This document shows, one piece after another, positions 10,646 through 22,306 of a stretch of 64,000 bases of DNA. Origin of the DNA: Lepidodermella squamata (Eukaryota; Gastrotricha); the NCBI GenBank assembly GCA_047495785.1, contig JBLDXI010000003.1:62001-126000 (forward strand), written 5' to 3'. Position 1 is the first letter of the stretch; each line of letters opens with the position of its first letter. A program made the translations under genes and the position numbers. The notes under the pieces were generated by a model that saw only the letters and a program-made list of their open reading frames with translations, was not told the DNA's origin and did not search any database.

Positions 10646-11640
10646 ATGCGGTTTATTGAGGTTTCTCTCGTGGCTTTCGCTGGTTGTCTCATGCTGATGT
10701 ACCCTAAGCTAGCGGAAAGTGCCCAATTAACTGGAGGCCTTTGTCGCACCAATGCCGATTGTCCGTCAAACTACTAGTGAGTGCTTCTTCTGACACCTTG
10801 TGAATCACTCTGTCTTGAATTGCTATGCAGCTGCAAACTTCACTTCAATCACGGCGTGTGTACTCTGCGGGAGGGCGCAGACAACCAAGTTGGTTGCCAA
10901 GCGCTCTACGACCTGTGCGACCCCAGAAATCCACAGTGCTGCGCTGGACTGTAAGAAATTTCACACGTTTCCCAGACTTCATCAGCTTTGCAAATATAAT
11001 GATAAAAGGCTTTAGCCGCGACTGAAAATTCACCGAGTAACAATTCCTACAGCCACCTCTTACACAGGGCTGGGATTATTGCAATGGTTTAACAAGATGC
11101 AAGGAAGCTACAACAGCAATCCAGGGGAATATCCAGTTCCTAGAAGAAAATCACCCTAATTCATCTACGTAATGCAGAAGGTTATCTACCGAAAGCATGA
11201 GTTCTAAACTGAATTCCGAACTTTCAGTTCCAGAATTCATGCTTTCGTAGATGAATTATGGCGATTTTAGTGCAAAAATAACATTTTCGTGTTATATGCA
11301 AGTATGTGACTCTGAGAGATAACCGACTTTTAGCGGCCCGTGCTTCTCGCCTTTCATGCTTCTTGCGGAACCGAATTCTCAACGCATGTTCGAAATTCGG
11401 TTCGAAGAAGATACCGAATAATAGGCGCCTAGAGGGCGCGAGATATGCTCCTGATACCTGATCTTCGAACGCATTCTTCGACTTTTTTATTGGCGTGGCA
11501 TTACAGCAACTATTCTATTGTTTTCTTACTTATCTAATCAAATGTGAGTTTTTTCTGCCATTTTCAGACGCTGCTCTCCAGCCCCGCCGAAGGGTGGCCT
11601 TCTTGGATGGACTTACCAGTGCTTCTCGTCATCCGACTAA
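10646..11640 (+). CDS. Secreted ten-cysteine peptide, copy 1
   Basis: Exons 10646-10776, 10831-10950 and 11568-11640 encode 107 residues. A hydrophobic signal peptide (about residues 1-26, ending near AESA) precedes a mature part with ten cysteines spaced C-x5-C-x5-C-x8-C-x11-C-x6-C-x6-CC-x4-C-x15-C. The CC-x-G-L-x-C step and conserved tail are reminiscent of knottin or Dickkopf/prokineticin (colipase-like) scaffolds, but I could not match it to a named family. All junctions continue the frame; without splicing, exon 1 stops at once at TAG across the donor. Likely roles are an extracellular ligand, inhibitor, defence or venom-like peptide; none is shown. AATAAA is at 11707. Intron 2 (617 bp) holds a hairpin. 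Confidence 0.8.
11149..11270. repeat. Imperfect hairpin/foldback in intron 2 of peptide gene 1
   Basis: The outer arm aattcatctacg and the inner arm gaaagcatga recur inverted on the other side of a short loop, with a 20-bp extra segment in the left arm. No counterpart exists in the same intron of copy 2. Confidence 0.6.
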
Positions 11641-11745
11641 TGCCATCCAACTCTGACGAAACAACAATGAAGCTCTGACAACAATTTAAATCTTCATTTC
11701 GTTGCTAATAAAAGCAAAACATACGGCACATGGCTTAGAGTAGAG

Positions 11746-12430
11746 AGCAGGAATCCTTAATTTCGGTCGCTTCCTAAATTCGGCCGTTGCGACCTAACTT
11801 CGGCCACCGGCCGAAATTTGGGCACTTAGTTCTGTGTAGCAGTTTTTTTGCACGCAACTCAAGACATTTGCATTGTTGAGCCAATCTCCTTCATGATTTT
11901 TTCAAGCAGCACGTGATCGCAAAAAAATAATTATACGTGCGGGCGAGGGGGCTCATGTTGTTTCCCAAGTGCTTTGTTACCATAAACACCACAGAATTAG
12001 GCATCACGTCGTCAATGAAAAGCTCACAGGTAAATAATCAAAGGCGATTTCCACACCCAGCTTGCCGAGACGAATTTAACGGTATCAAACTTAAGGTATT
12101 AGCGTGACTGGATGGTGAGGTGGCAGAAATTAGGGCATCCGGCTCCCTAATTCCAGCCAGGAGTCTAGGTGACTACAAAAAAGCCATAAATCAAGGTAAA
12201 ATCGTCCGGACTTGCGGAAACCGGCATTCGATAGCCCAAGAACTCCTCTATAATTCTGTATTTGCCGAATATTTTCTATAAATTAACCTGTTTGGCAAAG
12301 AAGGAAAAACCCAAAAAGTAGCCGAATTTAGGGCGGGATGCTCTAAATATTTCATACAAAAATAAAAACAGCGCTCGTTTGAGTTAACGTAAAAATGATG
12401 ACGCAGCAGTCCCATGTCCGCAGCCGTGAA
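11746..12430. other. Spacer between duplication units
   Basis: No gene seen. It contains repeats of a cctaa(a/c)ttcggcc motif near 11774-11812, and an inverted copy (gccgaatttaggg) near 12322-12335. Together these could be termini of an inserted element that overlaps the start of unit 2. Confidence 0.4.
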
Positions 12431-12522
12431 CAAGGTCACGGAATTGTACGGAATTGTACTATGTACGATAGGAGTTGCCAGGTATGAACAAGCAGGTGTT
12501 TTCCCACACGTCAAATAGTTCA

Positions 12523-12530
12523 TATATAAG
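12523..12530 (+). promoter_or_regulatory. TATA box of peptide gene 2
   Basis: tatataag lies about 70 bp before the ATG in a promoter segment shared with unit 1. No splice acceptor sits near the ATG, unlike many other genes here. Confidence 0.55.
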
Positions 12531-12598
12531 CTTGTTGTGTGCTTGGCGGTTCGTGTCACAACATTCTCCGCCCAATTTCCAATTTCCAACTTCGTAAT

Positions 12599-13757
12599 AT
12601 GCGGTTTATTGAAGTTTCTCTCGTGGTTTTCGCTGGTTGCCTCATGCTGATGTGCCCTGAGCTAGCTGAAAGTGCCCAATTAACTGGAGGTCTTTGTCGT
12701 ACTAATGCCGATTGCCCGCAGAACAACTAGTGAGTGCTTCTAGCGGTTTTTGAATGGCCCTGCTTTGAAATGGTTCGACACCCTACAGCTGCAAGCTTCA
12801 TTTCAATCACGGCATGTGTATCCCGCAGGATGGCAAGGACCAGAATGGTTGCCAAGCGCTCTACGACCTGTGCAACAAAACTGCACTGTGCTGCCCTGGA
12901 CTGTAAGAAATAAGAAATTTGCCAACAACCATAAACGTTGCGATCTCGGCGATAATGCCTAACGAATGATGACAGGAAGCTGCGATAGAAACCCAACAAA
13001 AGCTGTTATGGTTGGAGAAATCGTCAACCATAATTTCTAAAATTCTTAAATTTTCCAATAATTTCTATCCCCACGCATTAAGTATTCCTTATACAATGAA
13101 TCCACTCCTCTTCAAAACAGCTTCCTTCGTTAGGCCAGGCTTACAAAGAAGTATGTATGCCATTTTCGAATGTGTCTATGGTAGAAAAATGAGTCGGAAT
13201 GTTACTCAATATTTGAGTACCGCATGCTTCCAGCTTTTCATTTGAATTTCTAGCACTTGGTGAGCTCAACATTGATTCTGCGACATTTTCGAAATTTTTA
13301 AGTTCTTAGAAGTAGAAAAATTACAACTTAATGTCCCAGTTCGGCATCTACATCACGTTTTTAACAGCCGAAGAACGCCGAACAAAAAGTTTTCGGCGTT
13401 GTCCGGCTGTTAAAAACGTGAAATCGATTTCACCTCTTTGTTCGGCGATGTAGATGCCGGACTGGGAAGTTGCTTGGAAAGCTCAACCACCTATTTAACC
13501 TATTCAACCCAAGTATTCAACAGTTGGGAAAGTATATTTCTGCCTAAGGGCGGAATATGAGCCTGAGCTGTCTTGAGAATACGGCACACACAAATTTTTT
13601 TATGGGCGTGGTATTTCAGCAACTATTCGTTCTTATTGCGTCTTACCTAACTAATCAAATGCGCGTTTTTTCGTCTGTTTTCAGACGCTGCTCTCCTGTC
13701 CCGCCGAAGGGTGGCCTTCTTGGATGGACTTACCAGTGCGTCTCGTCATCCGACTAA
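12599..13757 (+). CDS. Secreted ten-cysteine peptide, copy 2
   Basis: Exons 12599-12729, 12789-12902 and 13685-13757 encode 105 residues. The signal peptide and nine of ten cysteine spacings' surroundings match copy 1. The fourth loop (x10 instead of x11) and sixth loop (x5 instead of x6) are each shortened by one residue, with many substitutions, while neighbouring segments such as GCQALYDLC and PPKGGLLGWTYQC are identical. The same exon phases and a shared 3' tail (AATAAA at 13824) prove tandem duplication. Both copies keep intact frames and splice sites, so both are probably expressed. Function is unknown, as for copy 1. Intron 2 (782 bp) carries a strong inverted repeat. Confidence 0.8.
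13335..13466. repeat. Inverted-repeat (MITE-like) element in intron 2 of peptide gene 2
   Basis: Termini cccagttcggcatctacatc and its inverted copy differ at one base. A second inverted pair (aacagccg / cggctgtt with flanking t/a runs) and internal ttcggcgtt repeats make most of the 132 bp self-complementary. I found no clear target duplication. Confidence 0.75.
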
Positions 13758-13857
13758 GGCCATCCAAATCTGAAAAAACAACAATAACGCTCTGACAACA
13801 ATTTAAATCTTGATTTCGTTGAAAATAAATCCAAAATATACGGCACATGGTTTATAA

Positions 13858-15024
13858 CGGAATCGTTTTATTATTATAATTACATCTGGCAACATGAACT
13901 CATTAGTATTTGGAGAAGAGATCACTGAAACAACACGAAATGAATCAATATCGGATTAAAATCAATCAAATAGGCCTCTTTTAGGGGTTCGAACAACCGG
14001 ATTTCACGTTCAATGCTGATACAGAAAAACGTCAACACAATCACAACAAAATTAACTATTTTTTCTCAGTATAATAATATCAGAATATAATAATAGTATA
14101 TTTCCAGCAATATCTTGAGAATTGAGAAAGAAAAATAATTGCGTTCAGTTGCGTTCATGGCAATGCGTGCTCAGTAAATCCACAGCATAATATCAGGTTC
14201 TGTCTTGGATCTTCACAACCACCTTTACCACAGATGATTTGCGACTACGCGGCACAAGAGAGGCAAAATAATAACGAGGAGAAAATACAGGAAAATTGCA
14301 TAACAACGAGATTGTAATAATTCTCTGATGACACCTTTTTATATTCAAAGGCAGTTTTTGATCAATTGCTATAATCGACCAGGTAAGCTGAACTCGCCAA
14401 CTTCTGAATTTTCGTAATTTCCATCGTCAAGCGAAAATTTTCACTTGATTCTGAACTCGACTGTTATTACAGGAAAAAGAGACAGTTCAGCAAATGTTCA
14501 ATTTTCAGAATTTTTCTACAAAATTTCTCGATCACTTGAATTCACTGTCTGAGAATTGGAGCATCCAATTCCACAATTTTTCAAATTTCCGAAATTCTGA
14601 AAATAAAATCATCCACAATATAAGGTTCTCAGCATGAAACTTATTTATATGCCAAGTTGCAAAAGTCAAAATTAGGTAAAGTTATCTAGCTTCGAGAATT
14701 TCCAAAATTTCCGTATAATTTCGGGAACTGTCAAAGTTTTTGATCTTAACAAAAGGGCTACGACGAGAACTTCGGTATGATCAGCTTGAGAATCGGCTGA
14801 TTCCAATCAACTTTTTGAAAGGAAACTTCAGAATTATTTGATTTTCTGCAATTTTACAGATTTTTGGAGATTTTTCGAAGAGCTTAATTTTGAAATTTCG
14901 TAAGGGCAAACTTATTAAACTGAAAATTACTTGAATTTTGAAAATGATGATGAACTAGAAGATTTCTACAAAATCTAGTGAACGTAGTGTTATTTTTTTT
15001 TCGAATTCGATAGATCGAAGTTGT
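13858..15024. other. Convergent intergenic region
   Basis: AT-rich sequence between the 3' ends of peptide gene 2 (plus) and WDR17 (minus). No gene or clear repeat is seen. Confidence 0.5.
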
Positions 15025-18000
15025 TCAGAAGGGGTTGATGCGAAGGCCGGTGTTGAGCGGCGAGTAGCGGTTGACGACGGACCACATCATGGCGTCGCAG
15101 TGCGAGATGGTGGAGGCGCCGTCCTCGAGCGTGAACGGGATGCCTTTAATGGGCTGGCCGCTGAACACGCAGCGGTGCGTCTCCGAGTGCGACGGCAGGT
15201 GGCACCCGGTCGTCGAGAAAATGCCCACGCCGATCGGGCTCGCCGTCTCCACGCCGGCCCGCCGTTGCACCTTCTCGAGCGTCGCGTCGTCGTTGCGCCC
15301 GTTGTTGCCGCCTGTGCTCGCCCGCTGAGCCGCGGCGCTCATCAAGTTTCGAAGCCACGCCGTTTTCTCCGCCGTCACGGTCATTTCTTGCAGCGGAAAG
15401 GCAACTGTCGAACCGCTGCTGCTGAGCGTCAAGGCGGGCGGGTTTTTCTTCAGAAGAGATCTATGATTTAATGAAATCAATTATTATTGAAAAAATTCAA
15501 AATTTTAAAATGAAACGGGAGATGGGATGAAAATTTCTCAAGGCTGAATGGTTTCAATTATTCAATTCAGGAATTATAACAAATTTCAAAATAATTGTTA
15601 TGCATTTTTTGAAGAAAATTAATTACGTTCAATTTTCAAAAATTTAAATTTCAAAAATATGTTCAGGTTGATTCAATTCGAGAGGAGGTGAAAGTGAAAC
15701 GTACATGCAGCTGTCGAAAAGCGGCGCCACAATGGTGAGGTAGAGCCGGCGCATGGCTATAAGCGCGCCGACGTAGGCACTTAGCGTCAGCAGAATCAGC
15801 TTGTTGCTATATATAATATAGTATTCAATTGAATTCAGCGGAAAAATTCAGAAATCGTTTTCTTACTTGGCATTTGCTTCTGCCTGAATGACATCGGTGC
15901 GAATACTGCCTAGCGTATAGACGAGCTCGAAAACATCCGAGGCCGTCCAATCGTCTTGAGCCATTATTTCTGAAAGTGAACATATCGAAAATTGATAGGA
16001 TATTTGCAATGAAATTGTTGTTGAATTTTTGAAATATCCTCAATTTAAAAAATTCTCAAAATATTTACTTTTTAGTAATTTCAACTCATTTTAAGTAATT
16101 CTTTATTTTCCCCAAAATATGTTAAATTTTTTAATAAATCCGATCATAATATTCTACTCACGCATTGCATGATGAAGGCCGAGTTCAAGGCCAGAGGCAG
16201 GTTCGTTTGAGAGGTAAAACAATTGCACGGTTTTGATGACTTGAGGCGTCGCTGATTTGTTGCCGATAGCCAGCGAAGGCACGGCCGCCTGGGCCGATCG
16301 AAGGCACTCACTCGCGTCCGGCAGCTTGGCTCGTTTCAACAGGGCACTTATCGCGAGCTGGTGATCATCAGCCGCCGGCGTGGGCGACGACGGGGCGCCA
16401 GTTACAGGTGAGCCTGGCAGCGAGTGCGGGCTGTGAGGCAGTAACTGGTGCAGGGACATGGAGCAAATGCGGCTGATTGACGACTCGGAACACCCGAATT
16501 TCACCATCAAATCAACGGCCAAATTTCTGATCGAGATAAAAACATACAATTAAAAATAAAACTGGGATAACAAAATCGGCAAAAACAAATGTGGTGCAAT
16601 TTATAGATGAAATTTCAAGGTCGATTTCAAAACGGTGAGGCGATGTAAAGAGAGAAAAACATTGAGTACGTATTTCAAGTTGCCTTGAAACAAATCACAA
16701 ATCATTCGCAGCAAACCTTTCGCATCTTCTTTCATGAAACATTTCGAGAGACAAAAAATTCACTCAAAATCAGGCCAGAGATAACTTGGTATATTTTCGG
16801 AGGGTTCTTTTGAACAAGTTGAAAAATCCGTCGACTTTTTAGAGGCAAACTCGAAGCTCCAGCAAAAACCGAAAAATCAGCTCTGATCTCTGACTTGAGC
16901 TCTGTCAACTATTTCGATTTCTGAGCTCCTTTCCCAAAATTAAAACAGCATAAAACAGCATTTACTCGTTTATTTGTTTTTTTGTTATTAAGGGGTGCGG
17001 CTTGCGCATTAGCACCCTCCCAACCAAGACGCTGGATGATTAGGATACATACCTTAGACACAAATATAATTCGCAGATGGTTAACTTGGATGCCCTAATA
17101 ATTTTGAACCCGCTCGTCTATTCCATACATGTCAATTACAACTTACAAAGTGCGAATATAGTTTAAACTTAGAGCCATATTTTTCTCAATTATCATGTTT
17201 TATCCGATTGAACCGTTTGAGGTGCAAGTGTAAGTCAGCCCGAGGGCACCGAGCTATAAAGAGCTATGCTTGTTTTGTTGAATAATCAGTGAAATATGTT
17301 ACCAAGGGAAAACCTGGTTTATTTTTTTTATGACTTGTCGTGGTCGATTTAAAATATGATTAATAAGGGAAAATGAGAATACTCACGGATTGCGAAAATT
17401 GAGACAGCGCATGGCGATGAGTTCGATGGCAAATTTGACGATGTCGGCGAGGCGCAATTGCACTTGATCATCCGAGGCGGCGGCGAGTCGCTCGCGCAGC
17501 TGCGGCACCGCGTCGATTTTGGCGAGTAGGTACGACCCGATGGTGACAGCGAGTTCCAGCTCGTAGCCGCGAACCAAGGCACATATTGCTTTCTAAAGAG
17601 CAAAGCAGAAACAAATTAGATACATCAATCATACTTCCAAGTCTCTTTGCATGATGAATCATGCGACCGGGATCTATGCTAAGTCGGAACTTGGTTCAGA
17701 CACCAATTCGAGAACATATCAAAGTTTTCCCTATTTTAGGGACAGGGCCAACATGAGGAAAACTTTGTTGCAACTTACCACAGGTTGCTCGGAGGCCATG
17801 TAGCAGCAGGCAGCACTGATTGGCGATCCGCCGCGAAGTTGCGCCGAGGCGTTCTGCTCCGTGAATCGCCTCTGCAAACTGGAAATGACGAAAAACATTA
17901 GAGAAAAGGTTCGATCTTGGTAAAACGTTGAGTCTTACTTCATGATATTAGCGACTTCAGGCGAAACTTGGCCAATTTTCACGGCAACAGCCTTGCTTTT

Positions 18001-21000
18001 TGCGGTTTCAGCTGCTTCGTCTTCGCCCGCCCAGTCTTTTGGCGCTGCTGATTTCAAACTCGCCGGTTGATTGGCCGGCATTTTCTCGATGGCGATCTGC
18101 GACAACAACAGCCCGTCAGAAGTTCGGTGGTCCTGGAACAGCGACAACAGAACCTCCTCGTAAAGCCCGGCGGCGATGGCGTGCGGCATGGCGGCGGCCA
18201 CGTCGCCGTTCTTCAGCGCAAAATTGATGTAACGCCGCGTCAGCTCCAGCCAATAGTCACGTGACACGCCGGGCGCAACCGCCAGCGCGCGATGCCATTC
18301 ACCTGTGATAATTAAATTCCAACAACAATTAGACACTAAATTCATATTATATTTCACTAAAATTCCCAAATGGTTACTCCGCAGCCAATATTTTCAACCC
18401 ATGATATTATAATTTATTTTATCTCATTTAAAGGGCACGGCTTTCGCTTGAGCGCCCTGACCACAACTTTCGGAAATGGTACTGATACATACCTTAGACA
18501 CAAATATAATTCGCAGATGGTTAAATAGTTTAAGAGAAGAAAAACTGACAACCTTCTATCGGTGTATGACTATCGATTTAAGCACTGAATTAAAATTAAA
18601 ATTGACAAAGCTCCAATACAGATTCGATCAAAATAATTTTTTAACTTGATATGAAACCATTTTTTGAATAATGTTTGATTTATTGAAGCTATTAATTTAC
18701 CGCAGACGACTTGCCTTTTGTTCAACTACCTAATTTGTGTTTGATTATTCTAGCATTTGCTAAACTATAATAGTTTTCGAAAAAAAATGAAAAAATGTTC
18801 AATTACCTAAGGACGACATGATTTCGCAGTACTTGAACACGTTGCCGCACAGCATGTGCAACTCGGCGGCGTCGCGCAGCTTGTCGTCCTTCAGTTGGCT
18901 GGCGCGCTGTGCCGACTGCGGCCGGCTCGACTGCCCGCTCGCCTGGCTGCGCTCCAAATGCCACGCGTCCGACTGGCGGTACTTGAGCAGGTGCGCGTAG
19001 TTGACGAAGCCGCGGCGGTATTCGCGCCCCAGCAGCGAGTCGTCCACCCCGATCAACACTTGCGCCAAGCTCCATAGATTCGCCGTAATTCCAGGTGGCT
19101 GAAAACAGAAAAATAATTGTAATAAAACGGATCCAAGACATCAACTTTTTCTCGGACATAAACATCGGTCGCTTCAACTTGTTGAATGGATACTGTCTAC
19201 TGAATGAGCTAATAATAGCCTCGCCCAATTTCCGGAAAATTTACACTTCAGAGGTTTGGTGGAAATTCAACATTCGAACAAAGTCGGCGCGGACCGGAGT
19301 GAGGTTATTCAATAATTAGTAAGGTTATTCAACTATCCCGCGCCAACAAAAATTCATAACTTCTTCAATTTTCTTCATTGAACCGGTGACTCGGACTCGG
19401 AGCGCATTAAATCCTCTAAAATTCGCTAAAATCTCGTTTAATTAGGCAAAGTGCGCGGATAATCGACCGTCTATTATGGAGCAAGACATTGATCGATTTT
19501 CTATTCAAGTTCATAAATTTTCGAAATATTATGACAAACTTTCTCGATAAATTATTCATTTCAATAGAAGGATGGTTAGCGAGCCGTAACTTATTAAAGT
19601 TTTAAAAAATTTTCGAAATTGTTAAATTTCCATAATTTCGAGAATCGATTCAATAAATACTGAGCTTCAATACTGAGCTTTGGAAATTTAAGAAAGGGAT
19701 GAATTGAAATTTTTTATCCATCTAGCTCGTCTGCGTTGTTCTTAAGTAATTTCAATATAAATTGACAAAATTAATTACCCCAAACAGCAATGTCAGTTCT
19801 TTGAGCAAGCTTGCACGCAGATTTTTCGAGTCGCTTTGCGTTTTGCCGACCTCGAAATCCTGCTTAACGCTACGCGATCGGAAGCCACACAGGAGGACGT
19901 TGCTAGCGGCGGCTAAATTGCTATGACTCGTGTCTAACGAGTCGAAACTTGGCTGTTTCTGCGCATCGCCGAACGTTTCATCCAACGGCCGTTCGGCCAT
20001 GGCGGGCAGGAGGGCGCGCTCGGCGAGCCACGACAGCGCCCACAAACGGGCTGTGGAGTCACGAGACGTCGAGGCAAGAATGAACGGCCGGTTGGGGTGA
20101 ACGGCGAGTCCGTAGATGTCGGCGCCGTGGTCACGAACCGCGGCTATGCAGCGCCCGCCGAGGCGAAGGTCCCAGCAGCGCAGCGACGCGTCCCACGAGC
20201 CGGAAACTAGAAGCCATGGAATTTCCGTATTCCAAACAATTCCTGAAAATTAAGTCATAGTTGAAACAAATAGTCATGTGCGTTAGAAAATGTGCATCAA
20301 TTTCCAAAATGAACACTCTGATGAGATCCATAAAAAGTTGAAGTTAGGCACTCAGGACAGATTCAATCGATTCCTTTCAATCAAATTAAATTAATTTTGT
20401 TTCAACCAACCTCGCGTTGGAGCTTCGTGGCCTTCTAGAGCCATGAGTGGCGCTTCTTTCGTGTAGTCCCAAACTCGAACAGTTTTATCGTCCGAAGCTG
20501 AGGCGAAAATGCCGTCCTTCAACGGCGACCATTTAACGGCGAAAACTTTCGCAGAATGGCCACTGAACACGCGAATTGGCGCTTCAGACGACGTCGGACC
20601 GCCGTTTGACGGTTTCCCAGCCGGGATCGCGTAATAAACCCGAATTTTCCCATCTTCACACGCCGTAGCCAACATATCACGACTACTGGGCGACCAATCA
20701 CAACCGAAAACACCGGCAGGATGCACAAATCTCGCCAGAATTTCACCATCAGGAGTGTGAATCACGCATAGATTATCAGCGCCACAGGACGCGATTGCAC
20801 GTTGATCACGCGGGTTCCAAGCCACGCAATAAATCGCCTTACCAGCCGCGTGGAAATTCTGAAAGCGTTTCAGAACCTTCGAGCTATCAACGTCCCATAT
20901 CAGAGAGCCGTTTTTAGCCGTTCCAGCGACTAAACGGTGGTTTTCTTCGCTGGGTGACCAAGAAATCGAGTAGATAATACCCTCGTTTCCGCTCGAATTC

Positions 21001-22292
21001 GCAACAGCACTCCAGTCTCGAACGTCCCATACTTTGATTGTCCCGTCAAAACTCGCTGTCGCTAGATGGTCTGGGTTATCGTACGCGAATTTGCAGTCGA
21101 AAATTGTTTCGACATGACCGAGATCACGCAGAAATTCCCATTTTCTCAATCTCAGATTGTACAAGCCAACTCCGCCGTCGTTGAAAGTGCACAACACCCT
21201 AGCAGGAAATTTTGCGAAGTAAGACCCACTCTGAGTTTGCTCCAGCAAAACATCCACGTCAACTTGTTCGTCATCAGGTGTCGTGAAGCAAACCATGGCT
21301 TGAAATCCGGCTTTTCGCAACTTGATATTTTCCAAGGGAGTATCTTTCGAAACGTTCCATAATCTCAAAATCGCGGCTTTCCCATCGCCGCTCACAAAGA
21401 CGCCCGGACCAGTGGGTACCCAGCTAACAGCCTGCGTTTCAACGGCACTCGTCGGCATTTTGAAACGCGTTATCGTTATCTTGTTAACGGAGTCTATCAG
21501 TCTAATTCCGCTGAATTGGTTTGCGATCAACAGGTAGTCGACAGATCTTGGATCCCACTCAAGACCAAGACAGGGGTCATCTGGTAGTTGATTTGAGGTG
21601 TTACCAGTCGGATCAGGAGGTAGAATGTGCTTATCAGGGCTTGCGTTCTTACTCAGCAGTGATATTGTGCCATTTTTATGGCCAAAAACGATACGATCAG
21701 GCATTTTCGGGTTGACTCGAAATCTGTATACCTCCGATTGGAAAGATTGACTGTTCGGAAAATTTTCCGTATTTCCTTTCGCAGTTTGTGCAGTGAATTT
21801 CCATGATACTAATGGGCCATTTCGGGAGCAAAAGTGAAGTATTCCGTCATCACGAGGGCACCACTGAATTGACTGGGGCAGATGAGGTAGATTCTCTAGC
21901 TTAGCTACTACGCATTGCCGAGAAACATTCCAGATTAAAATCTAAGTTAAGATTGAAAGTGTCAAGAAGCCTGACGACTAGTTGGCCGGTCTCACCTTCA
22001 GGTCAAATCCAGCGCTAGCAAGGAGATTTGGATCTCGACAGTGCCAACTTATAGCCATAATTGTTTTCTTGTGTTCAGCCATTATCGAATGAAGGCGAAA
22101 CTCGCGATGACTGACATCGTACTTTGAAAATAAAATAAAGTTAACATATGTATGAAGTGAATCTGCTACTTGACTTGCCTCGAAAATATATATAGCCAAA
22201 GTTGCGCAGTAAGCGAATCTATTCCCTTTCACTGCGACAATGTCGAAGTTCCAAGGCTGTGCACCAGCAGGGAGCAGTGATATTTGTCTCAT
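15025..22292 (-). CDS. WDR17: WDR17, WD-repeat protein
   Basis: Twelve exons on the minus strand: 22292-22179, 22121-21996, 21941-20411, 20242-19779, 19098-18807, 18302-17939, 17878-17779, 17592-17387, 16526-16162, 15969-15867, 15806-15705, 15460-15025. All phases agree, giving 1,400 residues (vertebrate WDR17 is about 1,300). The start (LLPAGAQPWN, FAYCATLAIYIF) and end (TGLRINPF) align to WDR17. The N-terminal half holds WD repeats (DGTIKVWDVRDW, DKTVRVWDYTKE, DSTARLWAL); the rest is an alpha-solenoid-like tail. The family's molecular role is poorly defined. Intron 1 is a 57-bp GC-AG intron whose sequence is open in frame. Long introns: 16527-17386, 18303-18806 and 19099-19778; the first two share a 41-bp repeat. 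A splice acceptor abuts the start codon. Confidence 0.95.
17044..17084. repeat. Paired intronic repeat, copy A
   Basis: 41 bp identical to 18484-18524. About 50 bp before it in the plus orientation is a short hairpin (gggtgc ... gcaccc) that has a counterpart beside copy B. Confidence 0.8.
18484..18524. repeat. Paired intronic repeat, copy B
   Basis: Identical 41 bp to 17044-17084, in a different WDR17 intron and the same orientation, again preceded by a hairpin (agggc ... gccct) with changed but still pairing bases. Confidence 0.8.
22122..22178 (-). other. GC-AG intron 1 of WDR17
   Basis: The donor reads GAG|gcaagt and the acceptor tttcaaag. The intron is 57 bp, a multiple of three without a stop. 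Removing it restores the alignment to WDR17 (…YIFE then YDVSHREF), so it is an intron rather than coding sequence. Confidence 0.75.
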
Positions 22293-22293
22293 C

Positions 22294-22306
22294 CTGAAGG
22301 GATATC
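22294..22306 (-). promoter_or_regulatory. Splice acceptor 1 nt before WDR17 ATG
   Basis: On the minus strand gatatcccttcag is followed by G and the ATG. This is a trans-splice acceptor or the end of a 5'-UTR intron. Confidence 0.5.

Larger units (their letters stand above)
10481..11745 (+). repeat. Tandem duplication, unit 1
   Basis: This unit matches 12431-13855. Similarity starts at caaggtcac, covers the promoter, three exons and two introns' splice junctions, and ends after a shared 3' tail (aataaa ... cggcacatgg). Intron interiors are not conserved. Confidence 0.85.
12431..13855 (+). repeat. Tandem duplication, unit 2
   Basis: Direct copy of 10481-11745. Exons are nearly identical, and promoter and 3' tail are clearly alignable, while intron interiors differ. 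Confidence 0.85.
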
